From the NCBI GenBank assembly GCA_032433765.1, contig JAVIAB010000008.1:37913910-37977909 (forward strand): DNA of 64,000 bases, read 5' to 3'. The translations under genes were made by a program, and so were the position numbers. Shown here piece after piece: positions 32,986 through 44,439 of the stretch (the first letter of the stretch is position 1; every line of letters starts with the position of its first letter). The DNA is from Megaustenia siamemsis. Taxonomy: Eukaryota; Mollusca; Gastropoda; Stylommatophora; Ariophantidae. The notes under the pieces are model-generated. The model was given only the letters and a program-made list of their open reading frames with translations. It ran no database searches and had not been told where the DNA came from.

Positions 32986-33324
32986 AAAAACAAAAATACT
33001 TCAGAAGCCATCGGGAAAGCAGAAATAAAAGTCTCTACATAACAAAATATTGAACAAGGAATAGCTGATTGTGAGAGAGACATGTACATTAACGCCTGAA
33101 GGCAAGATAAATGATTGATATCTGTGGGAAAACATGAATATTAATTAGGATAGCCCCAGATAGCTGAGACAGCAGAATTCTCAACACGTTCTCATTTCAG
33201 AATCAGCGAAAAGACACTGCTTGAATGCACTGATTAGAAAGTCTGAATGGCCAATTCATTCCGATCCTTTTTGTATGTTTTTGTTATCTCTGTGTTTGTG
33301 AAAATAGCAAACAGGAGGACACGT
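32986..33324. other. Unassigned spacer
   Basis: No gene seen. Confidence 0.4.
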
Positions 33325-33760
33325 TTTGATAGAAATACAAAAAAGATGCACAGAATATGATAGAGCGAGAAGAAAAAATTGTGACAAGTAAAATTGTGCA
33401 CTGAATGTAAAAGGACGACAGAATAAATTGTGACATAATTAAATAGGTGCACAGATATGAAACGAAGACAAGACAAATTGTGACAGAAGTAAACAAGTGT
33501 ACAGAATATGCACGAATGACAGCACAATTTGTGACAGAGTAAACAGATGCACAAAATATGCATGAATTACAGCATTTAATGTGATAGAGTAAGCAGATGC
33601 ACAGAATATGACAGAATGGCGGCATAAATGTGACAGAGTAAACAGAGGCACAGAATATGAAAGAATGACAGCACAAAATGTGACAGAGTAAACAGATGCA
33701 CAGAACATGAGCGGACGACATCACACATTGTCACAGAAGTAAACAGATGCACAGAACATA
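33325..33760. repeat. About 50-bp degenerate minisatellite, about 9 copies
   Basis: Unit: TGTGACAGAGTAAACAGATG, CACAGAATATG, then A-rich GAATGACAGCACAAA; spacing 49-51 bp. Copies differ by many substitutions, so this array is older or not homogenised. Confidence 0.9.
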
Positions 33761-34430
33761 ATAAGACGTCAGCATTGCCTTCCATTCTTCTCCATTTAAG
33801 GTTTTTTTTTTTTTTTTGTTGCTGTGTACAGCAGTGTACATTGAGTTATTGTGTTATTAGCGGGTCATCATCAGTGCACTCCGACCTATGTCCATAGGTA
33901 CTCAGATCCCCTCCTCAGCAAGTCCGCAGTGTCCAGCGACTGACGACTCCAGTTCTATGTTGGTTGATTAGTCTTCTTACACGCCCACTAAGTTTCTCGT
34001 TTCTGGCTGTGCCCATCTTAACTCCCATCTCTTGCATCCGAAGAGTGACATGGACAAGTCAGTCGAAGTCCTGTGTCCTTCCCACTTCCCGGAGGGTATT
34101 GATGATGTCCGCCCGCCCGCCCGCCTGCCCGATCCATTGGTTGACCGTTCTTAACAATAGCGCAGCTAGCCAACCTGTCCGCTCTTTCATTTCCCGTACT
34201 CCAGCATGTACATATACAAAGAAACTTCTATATTTTAAAAAAAGTTCCGGCACATCCGACTTATAGACATAACATATTTGGGACATGTTGTTTTAGGAGA
34301 AATGAACAAAAAATGACATAGTTAAAGTCTTACGTAATTAATAGAGGACACAAATTGATTAACACTTTGACTATACTATTTTTATTTTATTTTTATTTTC
34401 ATTTCTCCTTACAATTAGCTTTACTATATG
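33761..34430. other. Spacer with T run and GCCC tract
   Basis: T run at 33801-33817 and a short (CCCG)n tract near 34110-34128. 33862-33935 weakly matches 26770-26850. The frame at 33964-34266 is unsupported. Confidence 0.35.
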
Positions 34431-36772
34431 GGCCATTTTCGTCTTGTCAGACGGTCTAGTGGAGGCTATTGTGCTTATGGCCCCCTTCCTTCTTGTCAGA
34501 CGGTCTAGTGGAGGCTATTGTGCTTATGGCCCCCTTCCTTCTTGTCAGACGGTCTAGTGGAGGCTATTGTGCTTATGGCCCCTTCCTTCTTGTCAGACGG
34601 TCTAGTGGAGGCTATTGTGCTTATGGCCCCCTTTCGTCTTGTCAGACGGTCTAGTGGAGGCTATTTTGCTTATGGCCCCCTTTCGTCTTGTCAGACGGTC
34701 TAGTGGAGGCTATTTTGCTTATGGCCCCCTTCCTTCTTGTCAGACGGTCTAGTGGAGGCTATTTTGCTTATGGCCCCCTTCCTTCTTGTCAGACGGTCTA
34801 GTGGAGGCTATTGTGCTTATGGCCCCCTTTCGTCTTGTCAGACGGTCTAGTGGAGGCTATTTGCTTATGGCCCCCTTTCGTCTTGTCAGACGGTCTAGTG
34901 GAGGCTATTTTGCTTATGGCCCCCTTTCGTCTTGTCAGACGGTCTAGTGGAGGCTATTGTGCTTATGGCCCCCTTTCGTCTTGTCAGACGGTCCAGTGGA
35001 GGCTATTTTGCTTATGGCCCCCTTTCGTCTTGTCAGACGGTCTAGTGGAGGCTATTTTGCTTATGGCCCCCTTTCGTCTTGTCAGACGGTCTAGTGGAGG
35101 CTATTGTGCTTATGGCCCCCTTTCGTCTTGTCAGACGGTCTAGTGGAGGCTATTTTGCTTATGGCCCCCTTTCGTCTCGTCAGACGGTCTAGTAGAAGCT
35201 ATTGTGCTTATGACCCCCTTTCGTCTCGTCAGACGGTCTAGTGGAGGCTATTGTGCTTAGGCCCCCGTTCGTCTCGTCAGATGGTCTAGTGGAGGCTATT
35301 GTGCTTATGGCCCCCTTCCTTCTTGTCAGATGGTCTAGTGGAGGCTATTGTGCTTATGGCCCCCTTTCGTCTCTTCAGATGGTCTAGTGGAGGCTATTGT
35401 GCTTATGACCCCCTTTCGTCTCGTCAGACGGTCTAGTGGAGGCTATTGTGCTTATGGCCCCCTTCGTTTCGTCAGACGGTCTAGTGGAGGCTATTGTGCT
35501 TATGACCCCCTTTCGTCTCGTCAGACGGTCTAGTGGAGGCTATTGTGCTTATGACCCCCTTTCGTCTCGTCAAACGGTCTAGTGGAGGCTATTGTGCTTA
35601 GGCCCCCGTTCGTCTCGTCAGATGGTCTAGTGGAGGCTATTGTGCTTATGGCCCCCTTCCTTCTTGTCAGACGGTCTAGTGGAGGCTATTGTGCTTATGG
35701 TCCCCTTCCTTCTTGTCAGATGATCTAGTGGAGGCTATTGTGCTTATGGCCCCCTTCCTTCTTTTCAGACGGTCTAGTGGAGGCTATTGTGCTTATGACC
35801 CCCTTTCGTCTCGTCAGATGGTCTAGTTGAGGCTATTGTGCTTATGGCCCTCTTCCTTCCTGTCAGACGGTCTAGTGGAGGCTATTGTGCTTATGACCCC
35901 CTTTCGTCTCGTCAGACTGTCTAGTGGAGGCTATTGTGCTTATGGCCCCCTTTCGTCTCGTCAGATGGTCTAGTGGAGGCTATTGTTGCTTATGACCCCC
36001 TTTCGTCTCGTCAGACGGTCTAGTGGAGGCTATTGTTGCTTATGACCCCCTTCCTTCTTGTCAGATGGTCTAGTGGAGGCTATTGTTGCTTATGACCCTC
36101 TTCCTTCTCGTCAGATGGTCTAGTAGAAGCTATTGTGCTTATGGCCCCCTTCCTTCTTGTCAGACGGTCTAGTGGAGGCTATTGTGCTTATGGCCCCCTT
36201 TCGTCTTGTCAGATGGTCTAGTGGAAGCTATTGTGCTTATGGCCCCCTTCCTTCTCGTCAGATGGTCTAGTGGAGGCTATTGTGCTTATGGCCCCCTTCC
36301 TTCTTGTCAGACGGTCTAGTGGAGGCTATTGTGCTTATGGCCCCCTTTCGTCTTGTCAGACGGTCTAGTGGATGCTATTGTGCTTATGGCCCCCTTCCTT
36401 CTTGTCAGACGGTCTAGTGGAGGCTATTGTGCTTATGGCCCCCTTCCTTCTTGTCAGACGGTCTAGTGGAGGCTATTGTGCTTATGGCCCCCTTCCTTCT
36501 TGTCAGACGGTCTAGTGGAGGCTATTGTGCTTATGGCCCCCTTCCTTCTTGTCAGACGGTCTAGTGGAGGCTATTGTGCTTATGGCCCCCTTCCTTCTTG
36601 TCAGACGGTCTAGTGGAGGCTATTGTGCTTATGGCCCCCTTCCTTCTTGTCAGACGGTCTAGTGGAGGCTATTGTGCTTATGGCCCCCTTCCTTCTTGTC
36701 AGACGGTCTAGTGGAGGCTATTGTGCTTATGGCCCCCTTTCGTCTTGTCAGACGGTCTAGTGGAGGCTATTG
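34431..36772. repeat. 49-bp satellite, about 48 copies
   Basis: Unit: GTCAGACGGTCTAGTGGAGG, CTATTGTGCTTATGGCCCCC, TTCCTTCTT. Three subtypes differ at TTCCTTCTTG, TTTCGTCTTG and TTTCGTCTCG and are clustered in blocks. A marked variant (CTTAGGCCCCCGTTCG) at 35256 and 35597 shows a seven-unit duplication with a 341-bp offset. The right end is fairly uniform. Confidence 0.97.
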
Positions 36773-37785
36773 TGTATTTTTTGTTTTGTTTTTGAGATTT
36801 TGTTTTTGTGGAACAGCTTCTCTTGTGGCTAATTCTACCAATGTTTGACAAACACACACGGCCACAGAATGAACAAGTCAGGTCCACTGGTCAACATAGT
36901 TTTCCATCCTTTTTCATGAGTCTTTTCTCTTCTAAGGTTTGCATTAAAATGATGTTATACCGTTCCCTAAACGGTGTTAGCTTTACTGCAGTTTCGTATT
37001 TTTATGCATTTCTTTGCCTTGACCCTACATGATGTCTTACTTCTTCAATCTAATCTCTAGACTACACTGATGAGTCAATTTCTGAAACTATCACTTAATA
37101 GCGAGTAGGTTCTCTTAGTCAGTTCTCGTTTGTTGATCCTGAGGTCAGCAGTTGAAATGAGTCGCTGACTGCAATTAACTCAATCACCTCGCTCGTCTTG
37201 ATGTCAGTCCATCATACACAGCATGCTCTGACTCCTCCATCATAAAAACTGTAATTCTCGTTTAATCACTTCACGATGCCAAGCCTCTTCTGAAGATAGC
37301 ACAGGGGATTATTATTTTCAGCCCTCTGCTACTCCTCGGGAAAGATACCCCCCCCCCTCCCTCACTGGCCGCTGATATGGTTGCCTGCTGGTAATTCCTA
37401 TCCGAGCTTCCAACCACACGGCGGTGGCTCTTACATAATGCTAGATGGTCACGTGGTGTGGGAATTGTTTAATCAGCGCCCCAGATCGGCTCAGTTCAAA
37501 GTTGCATACATTAAACATACAATTATGGAAGATTACAATGGTCACAGAGATACAATTAAATATTACTCATGTTTGAATTCACATTTACATGTGAATAAGA
37601 TGTCATCATTGACAATATGCACGTTTCAAAACAACGGGTCTTTTGTCCAGGGGCAAAATACAACACAAGTGAATACCAAACTGCCAATTTGGCTGTAGGA
37701 TGGGCTAAAACATAATTGGGAACAAAATACCCCTGAAACGCTCAATGGAGAACAAAGACAGATTTAGATGAGCAAATAAAAGTGG
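36773..37785. other. Unassigned spacer
   Basis: Frames at 36808-37032 and 37381-37698 have no recognisable domain. C run at 37349-37357. Confidence 0.4.
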
Positions 37786-38040
37786 CAGTAGAATAGCAGT
37801 AGAAACAAATCAACATTTTTCGGGCACATCATGAGAAGAGGAAAGTTGGAATGCTTGCTTATAACTGGCAAAATAAACGAAAAGTGAGATCGCGGGCGAC
37901 AAAGAGAGATAATACTAGATAGCTTGGTGTCATGGCATGGAAAACAGTCAACAACAGAACTGATACGATGGACTGTAGATAAAAGACTGTGGAAGGACAT
38001 GATCGCCTACGCCAATCGGTATGACACATGATGATGAACA
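37786..38040 (+). pseudogene. RT-2 3' end fragment
   Basis: Starts at AAACAAATCAACATTTTTCG (TFFGH region) and follows AGAGGAAAGTTGGAATGCTT, GATAGCTTGGTGTCATGGCA and the end ATCGCCTACGCCAATCGGTA, TGACACATGATGATG. Frame-broken. Confidence 0.85.
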
Positions 38041-38155
38041 TGAGTAGTATGGCAGTAGCATGATCAACATTGATCGGAGAGGCAAATGCAGCAGGAATCG
38101 ACTCCCTCAATGAGATCTTGCTCAGAATAGACCCAAATGGCGAGATTTCATAAAA

Positions 38156-38357
38156 GATCTTTGTAATGCTTGCTTGCGTTCGCCCAATGACTAAAGTATT
38201 CTAGAGTACTCTAGTAGACTACATAATTACTCTTCATCATCCGCCCTTAAAAGGACGTTAAGTTTGTGTGTCTGCGTTGTGTTGTGGTTTACAGTATAAC
38301 TGTGATTTTTGCGCCTTTCGGCCCAACACATCCGACTTCAGCACGATCTTTGTAATG
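38156..38357 (-). mobile_element. X2 short retroposon with 13-bp TSD
   Basis: Body 38169-38344 (176 bp) with perfect GATCTTTGTAATG at 38156-38168 and 38345-38357. Shares its whole length with 18568-18731 except a different segment near 38195-38235 (TATTCTAGAGTACTC). On minus it begins GTGCTGAAGTCGGATGTGTT, GGGCCGAAAGGCGC and ends CGCAAGCAAG, a short GCAA-type tail. No A/B box and no ORF. The TSD shows it moves as a unit. Confidence 0.85.
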
Positions 38358-38431
38358 ATTGAGAATGCTAGAAAGACAATTTCGAAAAAGGGAAAGAGTA
38401 TCTGAGCCAATGCCCTATACGCCGACTACAG

Positions 38432-38765
<334 letters not shown>

Positions 38766-38829
38766 GGTACGAGGAAGGTTAACACCGACCACAATATGTG
38801 TACTATGTACCAGTAAAGGAGTAAAGGAA

Positions 38830-38985
38830 TCAAGATGCACCAAGATGCGTAGAGATGCGAAGCTGCTGTAAAGCTGATGATAACGACAATTTTTTTTTAA
38901 AAGACGAAAAAGTGTATGGTAGAAGCTTTAAGTGGTATTTAACAGAACAAAAGTCGACGTTTCGGCGACTTTCATGGTGACTGAC
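38830..38985 (-). mobile_element. X1 element, truncated
   Basis: On minus: CGCCGAAACGTCGACTTTTG, then TACCACTTAAAGCTTCTACC, a T/A run, GCTTTACAGCAGCTTCGCAT, CTCTACGCATCTTGGTGCAT. The 5' side stops just beyond the hairpin, whose left arm (GACTTTCAT on plus) has lost its GGCC partner. Confidence 0.75.
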
Positions 38986-39011
38986 TCCGTTATCATTAGG
39001 GTGTGGAGGGA

Positions 39012-39668
39012 AGGTACATCATCATCACCACATCATCATCCTCACATCATCATCCTCACATCATCATCCTCACATCATCATCCTCACATCATCATCCTCA
39101 CATCATCATCCTCACATCATCATCATTACATCATCATCATCCCCACAACATCATCATCACCACATCATTATCACATCATTATCATCACCACATCATAATC
39201 CCCACAATATCATCATCACCACATCATCATCACCACATCATTATCACATCATCATAATCATCACCACATCATAGTCCCCCCAACATCATCATCACCACAT
39301 CATTATCACATCATCATAATCATCACCACATCATAATCCCCACAACATCATCATCACCACATCATTATCCCCACAACATCATCATCACCACATTATCATC
39401 TCCACATCATCATCATCACCACATCATGATCATCATTACCACATCATCATCTCCACATCATCATCACAACATCATCAGTGCCACATCATCATCACCACAT
39501 CATCATCACAACATCATCAGTGCCACATCATCATCACCACATCATCATCACAACATCACCATCACCACATCATCATCACCACATTATCAGCATCACCATA
39601 TCATCATCACCACGTCTTCATCCCCACAACATCATCATCACCACATCATCATCATCATCATCATTAAA
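39012..39668. repeat. (ATC)-based compound microsatellite
   Basis: Runs of CATCATCATCACCACATCAT with CCTCACATC, CCCCACAACATC and TCAGTGCCACATC variants, some in short higher-order duplications (39476-39545). His-rich frames here are by-products. Confidence 0.95.
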
Positions 39669-40152
39669 TCTTCAAAAATTACACATCGGTATCTCAACCA
39701 GCACTTTAGTATAAATAATTAATTCTATTTTATGAAGCTACTCACGATCAAGACTAGAGAGCTCTGTCCGGGGAGGGACGTGCCTACTCAAAGTTGATAA
39801 TGCCACCACAAGCCGCTTCTGTAAGCCTCAGGCCTCACCAACAGAACTGAACTCTGTTGCCGGTGACAAATCCCGGCGTTTGCAGTAAAATAATACCCTC
39901 TGCTTTTATGTCAGGCAGCTAGTGTGTCCCTTGGGGATCTGGTTATTACAGTTTGTGTTTGTTTTCATGTGCTTTCTTCATGCTTTTATTCTCATCGCTT
40001 TTATGTCTTTTCCAATGAACTGCTTTAACATTCTTCAAATCGTTATTTTAGCACACCAATATATATCTCTCTCTTTAACATATACTTCTCTATTTTGTCT
40101 CCCTCACGTTAACCCATACTGTCTCTTCTCTCCCTAACGCTTATTTTCCTTA
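39669..40152. other. Unassigned spacer
   Basis: No gene or repeat seen. Confidence 0.4.
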
Positions 40153-40230
<78 letters not shown>

Positions 40231-40735
40231 TTCCATTGGATCGACCCTCAACTTTCTTTCTTTTTCTTTCTTTCTTTCTTTCTTTTCTTTCTTTCTTTCT
40301 CTCTTTATTTATTTATTCGTTCATTTCCCTCGTTCTTTCTTTCTTTCTTTCTTTCCATTTATTTCTCACTTTCAATAGCTTCCTTAGTTCTAACCCTCCT
40401 CCCTTTACTCCCTCCCATCCAAGTACTCCCTCTTTTTCTCTTCTTCCCTCCCTTCCCCTTCACACTTCTCTTCTTCCTTAAATTCTTTTCTAACTTCCTT
40501 ACATTCCTTGCACCCTACCTCCTTTCTTACTTCCCATTCTTCCCTCTTTCCATCTTTTCTTTTCTTTTTTTTGCCCCTCTCTCTCTAAACTTTTATTCTT
40601 TTCACCCTCCTTATTTCTCATCTACCTTTTCCCATTCCACTTACTCTTTCCTTCCATTTTTCCTACTATCTCACTATTCTTCTCTTTATATTTGCTTCCG
40701 GCTCCCATCTCTGTTTCTCTCTCTCTCTCTCTCTC
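40153..40735. repeat. (CT)n(TA)n microsatellite and pyrimidine-rich tract
   Basis: CT at 40153-40175, TA at 40176-40228, then CTTT/CCTT-rich sequence to about 40700 and TC at 40718-40735. The frame at 40236-40481 is low complexity. Confidence 0.9.
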
Positions 40736-41299
40736 ACTACATTTCTCTCATTTCTATATTTTCCTTTCACATTATTCCACATATTACTGCCCATCCCATT
40801 TCTCTCTGCAACTAAAGTTCCCGAAATACTCTAAATCATTGTATAAATGCAGATATTCAACCTCTTCTCCAATATATCTCCATTGCCAACCGGAATCACT
40901 ATATTTACCTCTAACGATAGATGTCAGCACGCGAAATCATATTCCACAAATCCGAATGAGAAGTGGCAATACCCTAAGGCGCTCATAAAAAAAAAAAAAA
41001 AAACTTCACACAGGAAGTCATGACGTTTAAAGCAAACATGAATCTCTATCATCAAGTGTAATTTTCATCGGTCAATTCATCATCAGCTCTTGCAGCCCTT
41101 CGTTCGAAATTTTAAAATAATAATTGATTGATAAAAGAAGAGGGAAAAAGTGTGTTCCTGTCATTTGTCACCGTAATTATTTGAATTCGTTTTTTTACTA
41201 TATTGGCAGTTGCTTGCTAATGATATTTTATTTATTAATTAATTTCAGAAATAATTTCTGTCTATGATTCTTTCAATGGCACAAATTTATTAGAAGATG
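40736..41299. other. Unassigned spacer
   Basis: A run at 40987-41003. No gene seen. Confidence 0.4.
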
Positions 41300-41800
41300 T
41301 TGTTTGGAAACTGTTATTCAGGAAATGAAAAACGTCGTATGCAACACGTCTATGTCAACAGAAGTGAGAAAGATAGTTCATCGGTGTTATGTAGAGCCAG
41401 TTCTGACCTATGGAAACGAATCATGGACAGTAGACAAACAAATGAAAAAAGGATTAGAGGCCACAGAGATGGGACTTATCAGAAGAATGTTCAGAGTTTC
41501 TTGTATAGCTAAAAACATTCTCAAAGAGGCCAACACAAAAAGAGAGCTCCTAAACAACATAAGAAACCATCGACATTTTTCGGACACATAATGAGAAGTG
41601 GAAAGTTGGAATACTTGGTTACAACTGGCAAAATACAGGGAAAGAAAAATCGCGGACGACAAAGAGAGAAGATACTAGACAGCTTGGTGTTCTGGCATGG
41701 TAAACAATCAACAGCAGAATTGATACGATGTACTGTGGATAGAAATTTGTGGAAGGACATGATGACATAAGCCAACCGGTATGGCACATGATGATGATAA
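41300..41800 (+). pseudogene. RT-2 non-LTR retrotransposon, C-terminal third
   Basis: Encodes SMSTEVRKIVHRCYVEPVLT, YGNESWTVDKQMKKGLEATE, RRMFRV then KEANTKRELLNNIR; a frameshift near 41565 moves the rest (TFFGHIMRSGKLEYLVTTGK, NRGRQREKILDSLVFWHG, CTVDRNLWKDMM) to another frame. Ends GCCAACCGGTATGGCACATG ATGATGAT. Same start region as the 21767-22340 copy. Confidence 0.9.
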
Positions 41801-41812
41801 TGTAGGACAGAG

Positions 41813-42780
41813 ATTCCGAGATTCGAATTCTGTAACCGGGGGTGGGAACTTTTCTCTTCAGGCCCGTGGTCTCTTCATGGCTTTAACCCATCCCGGCCTC
41901 GTGGTAGTGAGATTCGATGTCTAGCCCTCTCTGGATAGTGAGATTCGATGTCTAGTTTTTTCTGGGTAGTGAAATAATGTCTAGCTCTTACTGGGTATTG
42001 AGATTCGGCACGTAGCTCTTTCTGGATAGTGAGATCCGATATCTAGTTTTTTCTGTGTAGTCAGATTCAATGTCCAGCCCTCTCTGGATAGTGAGATTCG
42101 ATGTCCAGTCCTCTCTGGATAGTGAGATTCGATGTCCAGCCCTCTCTGGATAGTGAGACTCGATGTCTAGCCCTCTCTGGATAGTGAGATCCGATGTCTA
42201 GCTCTCTCTGGATAGTGAGATCCGATGTCTAGCTTTCTCTGGATAGTGAGATTCGATGTCCAGTCCTCTCTGGATAGTGAGACTCGATGTCTAGCCCTCT
42301 CTGGATAGTGAGATCCGATGTCTAGCTCTCTCTGGATAGTGAGATCCGATGTCTAGCTTTCTCTGGATAGTGAGATTCGATGTCCAGCCCTCTCTGGATA
42401 GTGAGACTCGATGTCTAGCCCTCTCTGGATAGTGAGATCCGATGTCTAGCTCTCTCTGGATAGTGAGATCCGATGTCTAGCTTTCTCTGGATAGTGAGAT
42501 TCGATGTCCAGTCCTCTCTGGATAGTGAGATTCGATGTCCAGCCCTCTCTGGATAGTGCGACTCGATGTCTAGCCCTCTCTGGGTAGTGAGATTCGATGT
42601 CTAGCCCTCTCTGGGTATTGAGATTTGATGTCTAGCCCTCTCGGACAAAGGAGATAAAAAGTAGGCCCCATGTGCACTCTACGCACGTTAAGGAACCTTT
42701 GACAATTAAAAATCGAAAATAGTAGGTAAAAAAATGGCTACTGTCCAGGCAAACAAAAATTGCTCAACAAAAATCTACCC
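41813..42780 (+). mobile_element. S2 SINE with internally amplified 31-bp segment
   Basis: 5' part GAGATTCGAATTCTG (B box), GTGGTCTCTTCATGGCTTTA (41869-41888), then the array, then CCCTCTCGGACAAAGGAGAT, CACGTTAAGGAACCTTTGAC and AAAATGGCTACTGTCC. Both halves align with the unexpanded S2 at 21355-21640; between them that copy has one 31-bp segment where this one has about 24. Confidence 0.88.
41905..42645. repeat. 31-bp minisatellite inside the S2 SINE
   Basis: Unit: CTCTCTGGATAGTGAGATTC, GATGTCTAGCC. Four units form a roughly 124-bp higher-order block: the marker GAGACTCG occurs at 42155, 42278 and 42403. The outer units (CTGGGTAGTG, CTGGGTATTG) most resemble the single copy in other S2 elements. 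Confidence 0.95.
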
Positions 42781-43074
42781 ATCATTGCCGAGGACGGATG
42801 TTTCGGGCCGAAAGGCGCGGCGGAAACCAGGAGACATCCATGCCCACATAAGGGGTGAACACTAAAAAGGTTTCCCACGTGGTAAAATGGCCTTCACAAT
42901 TACTTCTTTAATTCTTATGTTGAGAAGAGACTTTTATTACGGTTCCCAACTTGTGGACCCTGCCCCGACTAGTCACCAATTTTCTTTTTGTCGATGAAGG
43001 TATAGAGAAGATATTATTTCAGTAACAATTATTTTCACAGTTCACTACCAATATTTTCATTTCCGTTCAATTCC
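42781..43074. other. Spacer with X2 head scrap
   Basis: 42781-42815 (GAGGACGGATGTTTCGGGCC, GAAAGGCGC) matches the X2 head in plus orientation. Nothing else recognised. Confidence 0.45.
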
Positions 43075-43228
43075 CAGAAGATGCGGACTTTCGATACGGA
43101 CCGACAAGGCTCCGGGATCCACCCAGCCACTAATAATGGGTTCCAGAGATTTTTTTTATGGGAAGTAAAGGCGGCCTGACGTGATATCGACCACATTGGC
43201 GAACAAATGGGCCGCAGTCATTACAATT
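43075..43228 (+). mobile_element. S1 SINE, 5'-truncated and degenerate
   Basis: CGGGATCCACCCAGCCACTA, ATGGGTTCCAGAGATTTTTT, GGGAAGTAAAG, CTGACGTGATATCGACCACA follow the S1 body. Confidence 0.7.
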
Positions 43229-43375
43229 ATGGTTCATCATCATCAAGTACCGGGCCTACTGGCGTAGGTGATTATGTCTCTCCACAACTTTCGATCTCGA
43301 CAGATATTTATCATTTCCTGTTGTTGACTTTCTGCCAAACCACTCTCTTAAGCTGTCTGGTATCTTATTGTGTGA
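43229..43375 (-). pseudogene. RT-1 3' end scrap
   Basis: Plus-sense CATCATCATCAAGTACCGGG, CCTACTGGCGTAGGTGATTA, TCTCCACAACTTTCGATCTC match the 3' ends of other RT-1 copies, up to CTTAAGCTGTCTGGTATCTT. Confidence 0.82.
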
Positions 43376-43881
43376 TGATCATCGCATTCAATTGCTTCAG
43401 ATTTCTTTGGTAGGGGTATGAATATTGACTTTAGCAGGTCGTCTGGTATATAGCCGCTGTTGTAGATATTCAATTTTTAAAAGATTATTTCTGTGCCAAA
43501 ATCACCCATGGAACCGACGATTCATGTTGTTCAAAGAAATTACGACCGTGTTTTCTGTTGCCTTCTGTCGGTTTGTTTACGGATTCCTTCGCTAGCCTTT
43601 GACTAAAAAGTCTCACTCACAAGGCAGTGGGATTGTTTTACTTCAGGGTACCCTACCTTAGCCTTTTACTCTCACGAGCATACCTGCAAGGCAGCAGGGC
43701 AGCAGCAGGTTAACTGTTTACAACATAAAGTAGCAGGTAAAATTACCCGATCTGACACCAAAATTATACTTACTTACTATTTTTCTTTATAACTTTATTC
43801 CCAAATCGCCTTGCAAGACTTCGAGAATATCTTTACTTTTAATTAAATATATTCCTCACCTTTAGTAACGATTCATCTGGG
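43376..43881. other. Unassigned spacer
   Basis: No gene or repeat recognised. Confidence 0.4.
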
Positions 43882-44171
43882 TATAACAATGGGGTGGGAG
43901 CCGCGATAGCTCAGTGGTTAGTGAACTGGACTACAAAGGACAAGGGGTAGGGTTCGATCCCAACCGACGGCTTCCGGGTTCACCCAGCCTTAAATGGGTA
44001 CCGGATTTTTTTCTGGGAAAGTAAAGCAGCACGGGCGTAATACCGACCACATTACCCCAAAATTCATGTGCTGAAGGTCTGTAAAATATAGAGTCACTAA
44101 CACCATATTTCCCTATACGCCACTTGGCGTGACGGGGTACTTTACTTTTTACTTTATAACAATGGGGTGGG
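43882..44171 (+). mobile_element. S1 SINE, full length, 17-bp TSD (reference copy)
   Basis: Body 43899-44154 (256 bp) between perfect copies of TATAACAATGGGGTGGG at 43882-43898 and 44155-44171. A box in GATAGCTCAGTGGTTAGTGA, B box GGTTCGATCCC near 43952, then CGGCTTCCGGGTTCACCC, GGGTACCGG, CGGGCGTAATACCGACCACA, and at the 3' end the perfect hairpin CGCCACTTGGCG followed by GTGACGGGGTACTTTAC. The best preserved S1 and probably a recent insertion. Confidence 0.95.
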
Positions 44172-44439
44172 GGAGGGCTAAGTTATTATAAAAGGGGACT
44201 CACGAGTTACAGTTAGAAAGCACTTAACATGTTGCGATTTAAAGAAAGAAGATTATTTGCTTATCACACTTTTCCAATTGTATGAGATTAACCTGACTTT
44301 ACTGTGACGATAACCATATTACCAGGGAATAACAATGCAGTCCAGTCAAAATCATTGTCAAAGTCTATGGCGCGAAATTGAAATCGTATTTCACTTAATG
44401 GAATATGTTAATAAACGTCAAATGAAGTTAATAATATTT
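44172..44439. other. Short unassigned spacer
   Basis: Nothing recognised. Confidence 0.4.

Noticed and set aside
37381..37698. 105-residue frame as a gene.
   Set aside because: No recognisable domain or signal; chance length.
39003..39722. His-rich metal-binding-like frames.
   Set aside because: Translation of (ATC)n microsatellite.
43899..43975. A functional tRNA gene.
   Set aside because: A and B boxes are present, but the sequence is the head of a 256-bp dispersed element with TSDs; the same holds for the heads at 17797, 46958, 60312, 62433 and 18940. I could not build a convincing acceptor stem by eye.
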